Shown piece by piece: positions 1 through 7,626 of a stretch of 21,372 nt of DNA. The stretch lies in contig JAYVSS010000105.1 in assembly GCA_043775075.1 (NCBI GenBank), positions 1-21,372 on the forward strand, in the 5' to 3' direction. Source of the stretch: JANLQX01 sp043775075. Its GTDB lineage: Bacteria; Actinomycetota; Acidimicrobiia; Acidimicrobiales; JANYDT01. Under the pieces are notes generated by a model. That model was not told the origin of the DNA and did not search any database. It saw only the letters and a program-made list of their open reading frames with translations. The position numbers and the translations under genes are program-made. The stretch's first letter is position 1, and the number at the start of each line of letters is the position of its first letter.

Positions 1-1157
1 GGGAGGTGGAAGAGGACTTGGGTTTGGGTGTCGGCGATGATCCCGGCACCGATTTTGGCGGCGGCGGTTCCGTCGTCGGCTTGAGCTCGGAGGTCTTCGA
101 GTCGATGGGCGACGGCGATGTTGCAGACGCCGTAGGTGCGGGAGAGTTTTTGGCTGGCTTGGTAATAGCGGGCGACGTGGGGGTTCCCGAGCAGTGCCCA
201 GATTTCTTCGAGCACTTGATAACGCCGGGGTACCGTTTCCGACTCAGGCACGGCGAGCAATTGTTGCAGCCAGGCGGTGGCGGCGATCATTACGAGTGGT
301 TGGGCGGATGAGTTGTTGACGGCGGAGGTGTCGATGACGATGCCTCGTCCGGCCCAGTCGATTTTTTCGGTGGATTGTCCGTCGAACATGCCTCGTAGGT
401 CTCGCTCTAAAAGTTTTTGGAGGGCGTAGCGGGCGTCGCGGATTTCGTCGATGAGTACGCTTTCGGTTACTCCGGACCGTTGGACCATTTCGGCGGTTGG
501 CGTGGCGAGGAGGTTGGTGACGTCCGCAAGGGTTGGTTTGTCGGCCCAGGTTTTGGTGAGAGCGTCGATGGCCCATCCAATGGCCGCGTCTTCGACTGGT
601 CGTAAAGCACGATCGAGCACTCCGGCAGTAAGCGCGCCGATCATATGCATACGTCGGGTTGCTAACTGGTCGAGGGTTCCGTGTCTGGGTCCGGGGTCGA
701 GCGGGTTCAACCGGGTGGTGCCGCCTGGGTGAAGTTTCAACACGGCCATGCCAAGGGTTTCAGCGAGTGGCCCGTATTCGCCTTTCGGGTCGGCGATCGC
801 TGCGAATCGTGGTTGCCCTGACGGCGACGAAAGGATGCCGATCGACCGGTACAGCAACGTTTTCACGACCGTCGACTTTCCCGATCCGACGAGGCCGAGG
901 ATCAAAATGTTCGGCGAGGTGATGACGCGTCGTGCGTACAGTTCGAACGGGTCGTAATGAAACGTTGATCCACCGGATTCAAGGTCAATCCCCATCAATA
1001 CACCTCGGGCACCGAGCCCGTCGTTGGCTTGACACGGATACAACGACGCTAAATGTGCAGTCGTGGACCGGTGATGCGGCAACCGCAAACCGGGGGTTCG
1101 GAATTGCCCAAACGATCGGGACGACTCATCGACAGAGGCTGCACGATTACGAGGCAT
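1..1157 (-). CDS. VirB4-like type IV secretion ATPase, 3' end outside window
   Basis: This frame reads without a stop from ATG 1157 to the left edge (385 codons visible), so the C-terminus is missing. A Walker A motif, GLVGSGKST, lies at about residues 88-96, and a Walker B-like segment, YQVLEEIWALLGN, lies near residues 320-332. These are the signatures of VirB4/TraC/HerA-type ATPases that power conjugative channels at the inner face of the membrane. The region before Walker A is only about 85 residues, shorter than in classical VirB4, which fits actinobacterial systems where a separate SCO6880-type protein is encoded upstream. The start overlaps the stop of the 107-aa gene by 11 bases, which suggests translational coupling. 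No clear ribosome binding site is seen. Family call is firm; the exact subfamily is inference. Confidence 0.85.
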   Translation of the reverse strand, partial: MPRNRAASVDESSRSFGQFRTPGLRLPHHRSTTAHLASLYPCQANDGLGARGVLMGIDLESGGSTFHYDPFELYARRVITSPNILILGLVGSGKSTVVKTLLYRSIGILSSPSGQPRFAAIADPKGEYGPLAETLGMAVLKLHPGGTTRLNPLDPGPRHGTLDQLATRRMHMIGALTAGVLDRALRPVEDAAIGWAIDALTKTWADKPTLADVTNLLATPTAEMVQRSGVTESVLIDEIRDARYALQKLLERDLRGMFDGQSTEKIDWAGRGIVIDTSAVNNSSAQPLVMIAATAWLQQLLAVPESETVPRRYQVLEEIWALLGNPHVARYYQASQKLSRTYGVCNIAVAHRLEDLRAQADDGTAAAKIGAGIIADTQTQVLFHL

Positions 1158-1470
1158 GGTCTGCGCGCTGACTATTCGCGTGGGCGATCCGGTCAATAAG
1201 CGTACGGTGGTATCCGTCGGCGGACACGAGTTGAATGTTCTGTGCGAGCCCTGCCCTCTGTAGCGAGCTGGTTCTTTGGTCAAGATCACGAACGCTCCCA
1301 GAGGTGAGGATGACGATGCGGTGGATGACGACGTCGATGGCATCGAAGTTTGGTGGTGGGTCGATGAGGTCAATGGCGATGAGTACTCGGAGGTAGGTTC
1401 CGTTACGTTCGAACCACGTGGCGTCGGAAACGTGAGAACCAAGTTTTGCAAGCATGCTTACGGTTCTCAT
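1147..1470 (-). CDS. Conserved-position hypothetical protein in the transfer operon (107 aa)
   Basis: A 107-residue protein starting MRTVSMLAKLGSHVSD. I do not recognise the family. It has no evident signal peptide or membrane segment, and the middle (LRVLIAIDLIDPPPNFDAIDVVIHRIVIL) looks like alternating beta strands of a small soluble domain. Its ATG overlaps the stop of the SCO6880-type gene in an ATGA arrangement, and its end overlaps the start of the VirB4-like ATPase. Such tight packing argues that it is really translated as part of the secretion operon. It could be an accessory factor of the ATPase, but nothing in the sequence proves a role. Confidence 0.6.
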   Translation of the reverse strand: MRTVSMLAKLGSHVSDATWFERNGTYLRVLIAIDLIDPPPNFDAIDVVIHRIVILTSGSVRDLDQRTSSLQRAGLAQNIQLVSADGYHRTLIDRIAHANSQRADHAS

Positions 1471-2105
1471 TTCTTGGCGATCACGGCACGGGCGCAGGGG
1501 AGGACGGAGAGCAGCGCCTGGTCGTGGCGTCCGTGTAACGGGCGGAGTTCGATGCCGACTGACGCAGCGATTTGGGTGAGATCGGTACAGGACCGGTCGA
1601 GTTCGTCAGTGTCGGGGGCAGTGACGGCGACAATGGCAGTGAAGGTCAGCTCGGAGTATCCAGCGACGATTTCTTCTTCGCGTTCTTTGATTGCTTGCGC
1701 GGCACGCCGATGCCAGGCGCCGACTCTGAATCCCTTTTCGTTGCGGTGGGCAACGTCCGCTTCGATCTTGGTGGCTTGGGCGGTGATGTTGCGCTGTGAT
1801 TTTGACCGTGGGACTGGTTCGAAGAACACGCCGATGGTCCGCACCGACGTGGAATGCAGAAGTAGCGGTCGGAGCCAGTCGCCCGGAACGTCAAGGCGTG
1901 GCCATTCCGCTGCTGTGAAGCACCGATGCACACTCCCGTCGACCGTGCAGCTGGTCCAATCATTACGTATGGCGAGCGGGGTGGCGTTGGCGGGGGTGAT
2001 GTGACCGGCGTCGGAACCGAGGGTACGGTGGCGGCGGTCGAGGGTGGCACGCACGGTCGGGTCGAGGCGTAAGCGCATGGCCCGTGTCAGTTCGGTGGGG
2101 TCCAA
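1467..2105 (-). CDS. SCO6880-family type IV secretion protein, C-terminal fragment after a frameshift
   Basis: This 212-residue frame (from a possible TTG at 2105) reads LDPTELTRAMRLRLDP and continues through an alpha/beta domain. This is the normal continuation of SCO6880-type proteins. It overlaps the N-terminal fragment by 19 bases in another frame. One added base in the run AAAATTT (T to TT) would join them as LTAKI-LDPTEL, which matches the family pattern. So the sequence shows two halves of one gene. Either the gene is broken, the assembly has an indel, or the C-terminal half is made by reinitiation at the overlapping TTG. The fragment ends in an ATGA overlap with the 107-aa gene. SCO6880-type proteins are conserved components of actinobacterial conjugation clusters, always near VirB4-like ATPases. 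Confidence 0.75.
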   Translation of the reverse strand: MDPTELTRAMRLRLDPTVRATLDRRHRTLGSDAGHITPANATPLAIRNDWTSCTVDGSVHRCFTAAEWPRLDVPGDWLRPLLLHSTSVRTIGVFFEPVPRSKSQRNITAQATKIEADVAHRNEKGFRVGAWHRRAAQAIKEREEEIVAGYSELTFTAIVAVTAPDTDELDRSCTDLTQIAASVGIELRPLHGRHDQALLSVLPCARAVIAKK

Positions 2106-2965
2106 ATTTTGGCCGTAAGCCCAGCGGATTGGAGGCGTTGCACGAGCATCCTCGTTTCTGACAACAACCCTTCGATGGTTGCTTGGTGGCGATTGTGGCC
2201 ATGGCGCTTTTCGATGCGGATTCGGGAGGGGTGGGTGGAAATGGTGAGGAGGACTTCATGGCGTGTTGCGATCGGTCCGGCTTCGGCGAGGAGACGTTCG
2301 TAGGAGGCGAGGGCGTCGGGTAAGGGTTGGTTGGCTTTGTGGGCGTCGAGCCAGTCGCGTTGTTCTTCAATACCGGACGGTGCGGCCCACTCACACCAAC
2401 GAACATTGGCAATAGCGGGCCGTTCCGACACGAAGCCTTGGAGTACGGTTCCCCAGTTGGCGAGTTGGTAGTCCTGTTCGTGAGGTTCGAGTAGCCCGAA
2501 TTGTCGTCCGGCGACACGGACCGTTGTTGAGTAGATCGACGCCGTCTTGTCGTGCACGACGGCGATCACGCCTGGGATGTCGATCCCATAGGCGGTAGGT
2601 TCGGTCGGCAAAATCGTTTGGGTCAATAGGGCAGGGGTCTTCTTGATGGTGCTGTTTGGTCCGAGGATTGGGAGTGGGGCATGCCATGCGCGCTTACGAC
2701 TCCCGGTGCGGCTGTGTCGGATCAGGTTCGGCACCTGGCTGATGATGGGTTCCCCGGCGACGCGGGCCAGTCCGGCGGTCGCACCGGTGACGCCGATGAG
2801 TGCGCCGATGGGGACGGAGATGAAGACCATGACCATGGGACCAATGAGTGCTCCAGTTCCGGTGACGACGAGTTGGATGATCGAGAGGCCAAGGAACACC
2901 CCGGTTTTATCGACCGGGGCGAGGCGGAATCGTTGCCGTTCCTTGTCGGCCGCCAGCGCCATCAT
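2087..2965 (-). CDS. SCO6880-family type IV secretion protein, N-terminal fragment (PrgI-like membrane hairpin)
   Basis: Begins MMALAADKERQRFRLAP and carries two adjacent membrane segments at about residues 22-44 and 46-66, the hallmark N-terminus of SCO6880-type proteins, followed by a soluble domain. The frame stays open upstream to 3448, but that stretch is arginine-rich shadow sequence over the TrbL-like gene. I therefore start at the tandem ATG at 2965/2962, which overlaps the upstream stop (ATGA) and follows GAGGG with a 6-base gap. It ends prematurely with KIWTPPN where homologues continue, because of the frameshift described for the downstream fragment. Total intact length would be about 500 residues, normal for the family. 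Role: membrane component of the conjugative channel; its exact function is unknown. Confidence 0.8.
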   Translation of the reverse strand: MMALAADKERQRFRLAPVDKTGVFLGLSIIQLVVTGTGALIGPMVMVFISVPIGALIGVTGATAGLARVAGEPIISQVPNLIRHSRTGSRKRAWHAPLPILGPNSTIKKTPALLTQTILPTEPTAYGIDIPGVIAVVHDKTASIYSTTVRVAGRQFGLLEPHEQDYQLANWGTVLQGFVSERPAIANVRWCEWAAPSGIEEQRDWLDAHKANQPLPDALASYERLLAEAGPIATRHEVLLTISTHPSRIRIEKRHGHNRHQATIEGLLSETRMLVQRLQSAGLTAKIWTPPN

Positions 2966-4452
2966 TTCGGACCCTCGTTCGGCTGTCTGCGGTGCTGATC
3001 GTGTCGCGGTTTCGCCGGCTTCGGTTGAATCTGTTTCTGAGGCGGTGGCTGGGCATCTCGCATCGAAGGTCTTTGCGTTTGGCTCTCTCGTTGCGTTGCC
3101 GAACGGTTTGGCGCGGTGCTCGGAGCCGTTCCGGAGGCAGTGGTTGACGATTGACCGCCGGTCGCAGCTGGTCGACCCATTGCGCGAGGCGAGCCCTCGG
3201 CGCTGCGGGCCAGTCCATTGACGGTCTCCCGAGCCACCGTCGCCGTGCTGGTCTGGGATGAGTCGGGCGGTGAACCTGAGCCGGGTGAAGACGGCGAAGC
3301 CGCTCCTCCCGGGGCGACACCTCCACTGGGGCCTTTTGGTTTCGTCGCGGTGGCCGATGGACTGCTCCCTCCCGATGCCGAGCCACCGCCAGCGGATCCA
3401 CCTTCTCGACCCGATCCGGCATTGCCACCGGATTGGCGTCCTTCCCATGCGGAGCGTAGCGATTGAGTGGCGTTCGATGCGGTGTTGCTGATCGCTCCGG
3501 CAGCTTTTGTTGCGCCGTATCCGGCGACGGCGGCTTTGGCGCCCATGCCTCGTCCAACGCCCTCAGCCGATACAGCTCCCTCCATGATGGGGATGACTCG
3601 CATCAACGCGAACGGCATGAACGCGGCGAGCAGAAGGATTGCTGACCCTTGGATCATCTCCACGGTTCCGCCGTCGGTTGCGGCAGCGTTCATGAGCGAC
3701 GCTCCGGTAGCGAGGGTTACAGCGATCGCCAGTTTTGAGAAGATCAGGGCGACGGCAGTTTCGGTTGCTTTGCGCGCATAGCTTTTTGTCGGTCCCCACA
3801 TGCGTGTGGCGAGGGCGAGTGGGGCGAACATGACAACGAGGTAGATGAGTGATGAGCGGACAAATAGTTCGAGGCATAGGAAGATTGCTCCGGCGATGTA
3901 GAGCAGAGCGAAAATGAACACGAACAGTCCACCTTTCACCAAACCTTCTTTTGAATACAGGGTGGTAACGGTGTCGTTGAGGGTGGTGGCGAATCCATCG
4001 ATCATTGGATCGGAGAACGCGTCGATGAGGGTGAGGAGCGTGTAGCAAAGGAACCCGAAAAACAGGGTGCCAACGACGACCATGGGTAGGTCGACGATCG
4101 TGGCCCGCATGTTCTGTCCGGCCTGGCCGGTGAGGAGCCCGTGAATGATCCGAAACAGGTAGAACGCCACCAACAGTGCAGCGGCAAGACCGAGCACTTG
4201 CTGTTGGATCGCTGCGGCCGGTTCGATCGTTCCGCCCGGCGTAAGTGTCGGTTTGATGGCACGCAACAGGGTGACGAGAGCTTCGGTGACTTTGGCGACG
4301 GCGTCGGCGAGAAGCCCGGCGATCCATTCGAGGATTTGTTCGAACACACTGGTCGCCACATCGACAACGGCGTCTTTGAGGGCGGTGACAAGATCGCCCG
4401 GCGTTGGGATGCTGATTGGTCCGATACCGATATCGGCGAGGACGCCGCTCAT
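2962..4452 (-). CDS. TrbL/VirB6-like polytopic membrane protein
   Basis: 496 residues. An amphipathic N-terminus is followed by about six membrane segments (roughly 86-107, 121-142, 175-196, 200-216, 231-250, 267-288), then a long tail from about residue 340 that is rich in Gly, Ser, Ala, Pro and Thr. This layout is typical of TrbL/VirB6 proteins and of the corresponding large membrane protein in actinobacterial conjugation operons. These proteins form the inner-membrane core of the type IV secretion channel. The low-complexity tail is probably disordered, cytoplasmic or wall-spanning. The start overlaps the end of the VirB8-like gene by 4 bases and the end overlaps the SCO6880-type gene. High confidence in the membrane-channel class, moderate in the exact family. 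Confidence 0.8.
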   Translation of the reverse strand: MSGVLADIGIGPISIPTPGDLVTALKDAVVDVATSVFEQILEWIAGLLADAVAKVTEALVTLLRAIKPTLTPGGTIEPAAAIQQQVLGLAAALLVAFYLFRIIHGLLTGQAGQNMRATIVDLPMVVVGTLFFGFLCYTLLTLIDAFSDPMIDGFATTLNDTVTTLYSKEGLVKGGLFVFIFALLYIAGAIFLCLELFVRSSLIYLVVMFAPLALATRMWGPTKSYARKATETAVALIFSKLAIAVTLATGASLMNAAATDGGTVEMIQGSAILLLAAFMPFALMRVIPIMEGAVSAEGVGRGMGAKAAVAGYGATKAAGAISNTASNATQSLRSAWEGRQSGGNAGSGREGGSAGGGSASGGSSPSATATKPKGPSGGVAPGGAASPSSPGSGSPPDSSQTSTATVARETVNGLARSAEGSPRAMGRPAATGGQSSTTASGTAPSTAPNRSATQRESQTQRPSMRDAQPPPQKQIQPKPAKPRHDQHRRQPNEGPK

Positions 4453-5159
4453 GGCGTGAGTCCGGTATCGGTGTAGCCGTCGAGGATCGCTTCGAACGCT
4501 TTCGCTGTCGCTCCGCTGGCCGGGTGGCTACTGAACCGTCCGACCGGGTAAGGACCATCGGTCAATGACGACCCGTCGAGTCGCCACTGGTTGGCCTCTT
4601 TGACGAGCCGGATTTCGACGGTTGCGTAGTCGTCAAGTGCACCGCGGTTCGGGAACGACCACAGACGTAGGAAGTAGACATCAACCGTGCAGCGTTGGTC
4701 GGTGCACATACGAGTTCGGGCACTGATTGGCGCGATACGCAGTGTCAGTCCGGCGAGATCACCCTTGGCCAGGGTTTGTTGTTGGTGGTCGAAGGCGTGC
4801 TGGCCGAGCCGGGTCTTCGCGTTCTTGGATGCGATCGATTCGGTAAGTGCACGTGCCTTCTCGGAGGTCACTGGTGGGAAGAGCTCTTCGTCAAGATCCA
4901 GGAATCTGAGAGCGGCGGTAAGAGGGGAAGAGTCGCTGGCCGCTTCGTTTGGAGATGTCGCACTGTTGGTTGCGGATGTTGGCTCTTGCGGGACGACGAC
5001 GGTTACCTGAGGGCCGAGTCGGGTGCTGGCGACCTCGGGCACGGTTGTCGGCGTGGACGTTGATGTGCTCGTCGTGTCGTGGCTGGTGAACGTTCTGTAG
5101 ATACCGAGGCCGGCGACGACAGTTGCGAGGGCGGCGATGGCGATGGTTGGTCGTCGCAT
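4449..5159 (-). CDS. Membrane-anchored VirB8-like conjugation protein
   Basis: 236 residues. One N-terminal membrane anchor (about 5-21, IAIAALATVVAGLGIY) is followed by a Thr/Ser/Pro-rich linker to about residue 85, then a globular domain. The domain contains a mixed alpha/beta stretch (LTLRIAPISARTRMCTDQRCTVDVYFLRLW, then YATVEIRLVKEANQWRLDG) resembling the NTF2-like fold of VirB8/TcpC periplasmic domains. A pair of cysteines (MCTDQRC) could form a disulfide outside the cell. It lies between the small pilin-like protein and the TrbL-like protein, 7 bases after the first stop and overlapping the next start (ATGA). The VirB8 assignment is inferred from topology and position, not from a strong motif. 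Confidence 0.65.
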   Translation of the reverse strand: MRRPTIAIAALATVVAGLGIYRTFTSHDTTSTSTSTPTTVPEVASTRLGPQVTVVVPQEPTSATNSATSPNEAASDSSPLTAALRFLDLDEELFPPVTSEKARALTESIASKNAKTRLGQHAFDHQQQTLAKGDLAGLTLRIAPISARTRMCTDQRCTVDVYFLRLWSFPNRGALDDYATVEIRLVKEANQWRLDGSSLTDGPYPVGRFSSHPASGATAKAFEAILDGYTDTGLTP

Positions 5160-5166
5160 CAGAGGT

Positions 5167-5478
5167 CTACTTGGACGCTGATTCGAAGAGCTTGTTCACG
5201 AGGGTGACGGCAAGCCCGGAAAGTAGTGCGCCGGTGATGCCACCCATCACCCAGTTCTTGCCGGACACCGCATATCCGGAGTTACCCCACCGGGACCAGG
5301 TCCATGATCCGGCACCGAAGAGGACTGATCCGACGGAGAGGGCGAGGGCGAGGTACATGCCCCACGACAAGATGTTTTGGATGAGGTCGGCCCCGGGGAA
5401 GTCTTTGGCTGGTTTGATCGCGTCGACTTGAGCGATGATCGCAGTTGCGTAATGGGCAGTGGAAACAAGAACGGACAT
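5167..5478 (-). CDS. VirB2/DUF6112-like small membrane protein, first gene of the secretion operon
   Basis: 103 residues with two membrane segments (about 38-58 and 76-96) separated by a short polar loop, WTWSRWGNSGYAVSGKN. This is the topology of VirB2/TrbC pilin-like proteins and of the DUF6112 proteins found beside SCO6880-type genes. The start is well supported: GGAGGG lies 5 bases before the ATG. It is the first gene of the leftward operon, and the upstream gap to the divergent plus-strand gene probably holds the operon promoter. Likely role: major subunit or structural component of the conjugative channel in the membrane. The DUF6112 name rests on recollection of the family's length and context. 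Confidence 0.65.
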   Translation of the reverse strand: MSVLVSTAHYATAIIAQVDAIKPAKDFPGADLIQNILSWGMYLALALSVGSVLFGAGSWTWSRWGNSGYAVSGKNWVMGGITGALLSGLAVTLVNKLFESASK

Positions 5479-5571
5479 GTGAGCCCTCCAAGGGTCAAGA
5501 CGTTTGGTATTCGCTCCTCGTATCCATCACCCCTGACTGCTTGAACGCACCAACAATCTAGAAACCTCGTA
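5479..5571. promoter_or_regulatory. Divergent intergenic region with candidate transfer operator
   Basis: This 93-base gap separates the leftward secretion operon from the rightward SSB operon, so it should hold both promoters. It contains CCTCGTATCCATCACC at 5516-5531, which recurs with one mismatch directly before the relaxase start at 20640-20655. An inverted partner, TGGATACG at 5589-5596, pairs with CGTATCCA at 5519-5526. No convincing -35/-10 pair can be assigned by eye. Confidence 0.4.
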
Positions 5572-6018
5572 TTGGTCATCCTCAGAAGTGGATACGAAGG
5601 TGTGACCGCCACCCGACGAAAGATCTCAAACGAAGTTACCGCTTGGGCCCCGTGGTCAACAGAGCTACGCGCGCTTATTAAAGAGGTGCGTGAAGTTGCG
5701 TCGTCGGAGGCGACTGACGGCGAACGCCGTGAACGACTTGGTCAACTCGGGACTCAGGCTCGGTGTTTGTTGGACCGGATTGGCTCGCAACCAACCTTGC
5801 CCGGTGGCTTTGGCGAAGCAGTCGAGATACTACGCGCGCCTACCAGCTCGGAACCGATCCGCATCTCGGAAGCACTTGAGCGGCTTGGCGACTTGTCGCT
5901 GTTGCTAGAACCAGTTTCGGCAGTCGGCAGACATCACCGAACCAAGTCGATGATCGACCACAACCAAGCAGTTCTGCCCGGTTTCGATTCAGCGAACAAC
6001 CCAGGAGACAAACAGTGA
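5572..6018 (+). CDS. Hypothetical protein co-transcribed with SSB (148 aa)
   Basis: Unrecognised 148-residue protein, mostly helical and charged, with no membrane segment. The start is uncertain: TTG at 5572 gives the longest form, with no visible ribosome binding site; GTG at 5602 has AAGG only one base away. Its stop overlaps the GTG start of ssb (GTGA), so the two are translationally coupled. Position, divergent from the secretion operon and before ssb, suggests a role in DNA processing or regulation of transfer. The nearby repeat TGGATACG at 5589-5596 lies inside the first codons. No function is claimed. Confidence 0.5.
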   Translation: MVILRSGYEGVTATRRKISNEVTAWAPWSTELRALIKEVREVASSEATDGERRERLGQLGTQARCLLDRIGSQPTLPGGFGEAVEILRAPTSSEPIRISEALERLGDLSLLLEPVSAVGRHHRTKSMIDHNQAVLPGFDSANNPGDKQ

Positions 6019-6368
6019 GCAGTAGCCGATTAAGCCTCAACCGATGCGTCCTCGCCGGACGTGCCGTGACCGATCCGGTAACCAAGGACGTGACCTCGCG
6101 CCACGGTGACACGGTCCTCACGACCTTCAGTATCCGAACGCCGAAGGACGCCTACGTCGGCTCGGTGATCATGGAAATCCACGCCTGGTCACGAGCAGCG
6201 ACGGTCGCCCAACATGTCACCAAGGGCCGAGTCGTCGCCATCGATGGTCAACTCACTCAACACGAGTACCTCGACGGTGAAGGTCGCAAGCAAACCCGGA
6301 CAGCTTTACGAGCCGATCGAATCCAGCTCATCGACCAACTCGACGACCACACCGCTATATCGAGTTGA
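6015..6368 (+). CDS. ssb: Single-stranded DNA-binding protein (OB fold)
   Basis: 117 residues starting at GTG with AGGAG 7 bases upstream. The opening LNRCVLAGRAVTDPVTKDV, followed by a beta-rich core (TVLTTFSIRT, VIMEIHAWSRAATVAQHVTKGRVVAIDGQL) and TALRADRIQLI, is the classic SSB OB-fold pattern, including the KGR..AIDGQL strand. It binds single-stranded DNA, here probably the strand entering or leaving by conjugation. It is shorter than chromosomal SSB and lacks the acidic DDDIPF-type tail, so it may not recruit host repair proteins. It is preceded by a 4-base overlap with the hypothetical gene. Its last codons contain ATATCGAGT, the same core found at two downstream repeats. Confidence 0.9.
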   Translation: MSSSRLSLNRCVLAGRAVTDPVTKDVTSRHGDTVLTTFSIRTPKDAYVGSVIMEIHAWSRAATVAQHVTKGRVVAIDGQLTQHEYLDGEGRKQTRTALRADRIQLIDQLDDHTAISS

Positions 6369-6605
6369 TACCGGGCGAAGAATAGGGGCCGGAGTTTGCG
6401 GCGTGCCGGGAACAAGGTGTCGGGCTTCTGCGCTTGCGTTATGGGGGTGCCACCTACCGGCACTTGAGGGGCAGGGGGTCTGACGTCTCGCGGCGCGTTA
6501 TGGGGCGAGTACCGACGACCGTCGGCCACCGCACTTCGCATGATATGTGGGTATTCGGGGGTCTTGTTTGGGAGACTTCTGGTTGTCACGATCGAGGAGT
6601 AGCTC
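6369..6605. other. Non-coding left end of the recombinase module
   Basis: No convincing gene. It holds two copies of GCGTTATGGGG at 6436-6446 and 6495-6505 (59 bases apart), each followed by a short hairpin: GTGCC/GGCAC at 6448-6464 and CCGACG/CGTCGG at 6512-6525. An inverted relative of the motif lies at 8881-8893, at the other end of the recombinase genes. This looks like the arm-site region of a tyrosine recombinase element, plus the promoter of the first recombinase gene. Confidence 0.45.
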
Positions 6606-6857
6606 ATGTATTGGATGCCGTGTGTTGTTCGGTCTGGTTCGCCTGCTGGTGATGTCGTTTCGGTGGGTCATCCGCTGGTTGATGAGTATCTCGTTTTCAT
6701 CAGGTCGAGAGCTCGTCCGAACACGGTGCTGGCTGCGGCGTTCGATTTGAAGGTCTTTTTCACGGTGATTGCTAAGTCGCCGGAGAAGGTTGTTGGTTCA
6801 GACGTGTTGCGGTTCATTCGCTCGCAACAGGGTGGTGTTGGGAATTGTTCGGATTGA
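6606..6857 (+). CDS. Tyrosine recombinase A, N-terminal (core-binding) fragment
   Basis: 83 residues from a well-supported ATG (GAGGAG, 6-base gap). The segment HPLVDEYLVFIRSRARPNTV, then LKVFFTVIAKSPEKVVGSDVLRFIRSQQ, is the SAM-like core-binding domain of XerC/XerD-type integrases. The frame then hits TGA at 6855-6857. Homologues continue with RIDGSSGLASSTIRRRLS, found in the +1 frame immediately downstream. So this is the first third of a single integrase gene cut by a frameshift between about 6830 and 6855. It would not be catalytic alone. Confidence 0.75.
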   Translation: MYWMPCVVRSGSPAGDVVSVGHPLVDEYLVFIRSRARPNTVLAAAFDLKVFFTVIAKSPEKVVGSDVLRFIRSQQGGVGNCSD

Positions 6858-7626
6858 TGGGTCATCGGGTTTGGCTTCGTCAACGATTCGACGCCGGTTG
6901 TCATCGGTGTCGGGGTTCTATGCGTACTTAGTTGTTCGTGATGACACGAAAGTGATGGCGAATCCGGTGCCGCGAGGTCTTGTTGTTCGGCGTGAGGGTG
7001 AACATCGTCGTCACGCACCGCTGGTTCGATCGGTGAAACGACTCCCCAAGGTTCTATCGCCGGAGGAGATTAATCGGCTGCTTGGCGCGGTGCGAACGAG
7101 TCGGGATAGAGCAATGATTGAAGCGATCGTGTTGGGTGGGTTGCGGCGCTGCGAGGTGCTGGGTCTTGACCTTGAGCATGTTCGTGTTGGTGAACGGCGA
7201 TTGTTCATCGCTGATGGCAAAGGTGGCCGGCAGCGTTGGATACCAATCACTGCGAGATTCTTTGCGACGCTCAGCCGTTACCTAGACAACGAACGACCCG
7301 AGTCGACATCAACATCGAGAGTGTTTGTTGGTTTGAAAGGCAAACGGCGTGGTCAACCGTTGTCCGCCTATGGGCTTGATCAGATCATCGAATCGGCTCG
7401 GGATCGTGCCGGCCTCACCCATGCGACGTGTCACGAGTTACGTCATGCCTGTTTCACCCGGTTACGTGAAGCGGGAATGTCGTTGGAAGCGTTGCAGGCT
7501 CAAGCCGGCCATGCATCGATCGAAACGACACGTGTCTATGTGCACTTATCAGATGACTGGCTTGCGAACGAGTACCGCAAAGCAGCGCAAATCATCGACG
7601 CGCAGGTCAAAGCGGGTCTCTTATGA
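6832..7626 (+). CDS. Tyrosine recombinase A, catalytic fragment after a frameshift
   Basis: The open frame extends back to 6769, but homology to integrases starts near IVRIDGSSGLASSTIRRRLS, so I start at GTG 6832. All catalytic elements of tyrosine recombinases are present: Arg in GGLRRCEVLGL, Lys in GKGGRQRWIP, HELRH for His-x-x-Arg, GHASIETTRVYVH with the second His and the nucleophilic Tyr. It cuts and rejoins DNA at specific sites through a 3'-phosphotyrosine link. The N-terminal domain sits in another frame, so the gene is probably inactive unless the indel is an assembly error. The stop overlaps the start of recombinase B (ATGA). Paired recombinases in overlapping frames recall Tn554 and RIT-type elements. 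Confidence 0.8.
   Translation: MVLGIVRIDGSSGLASSTIRRRLSSVSGFYAYLVVRDDTKVMANPVPRGLVVRREGEHRRHAPLVRSVKRLPKVLSPEEINRLLGAVRTSRDRAMIEAIVLGGLRRCEVLGLDLEHVRVGERRLFIADGKGGRQRWIPITARFFATLSRYLDNERPESTSTSRVFVGLKGKRRGQPLSAYGLDQIIESARDRAGLTHATCHELRHACFTRLREAGMSLEALQAQAGHASIETTRVYVHLSDDWLANEYRKAAQIIDAQVKAGLL

Noticed and set aside
1276..2004. 242-residue open frame on the plus strand
   Set aside because: Antisense to the SCO6880-type C-terminal fragment; composition is that of a shadow frame.
2087..2112. Programmed -1 frameshifting in the SCO6880-type gene
   Set aside because: AAAATTT is not in the frame needed for a canonical X-XXY-YYZ slip, and no stimulatory structure was recognised; an indel is simpler.
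2966..3448. N-terminal extension of the SCO6880-type frame
   Set aside because: Arginine-rich and overlapping the TrbL-like gene; the tandem ATG at 2965 has a ribosome binding site and starts the real protein.
5669..5677. GCGCGCTTA, also at about 2688 and 18412, as further recombination sites
   Set aside because: These lie inside genes without the flanking blocks, so the 9-mer alone is not taken as a site.
6434..6652. Short open frames upstream of recombinase A
   Set aside because: No ribosome binding site, no domain pattern, and they cover the repeat-rich element end.
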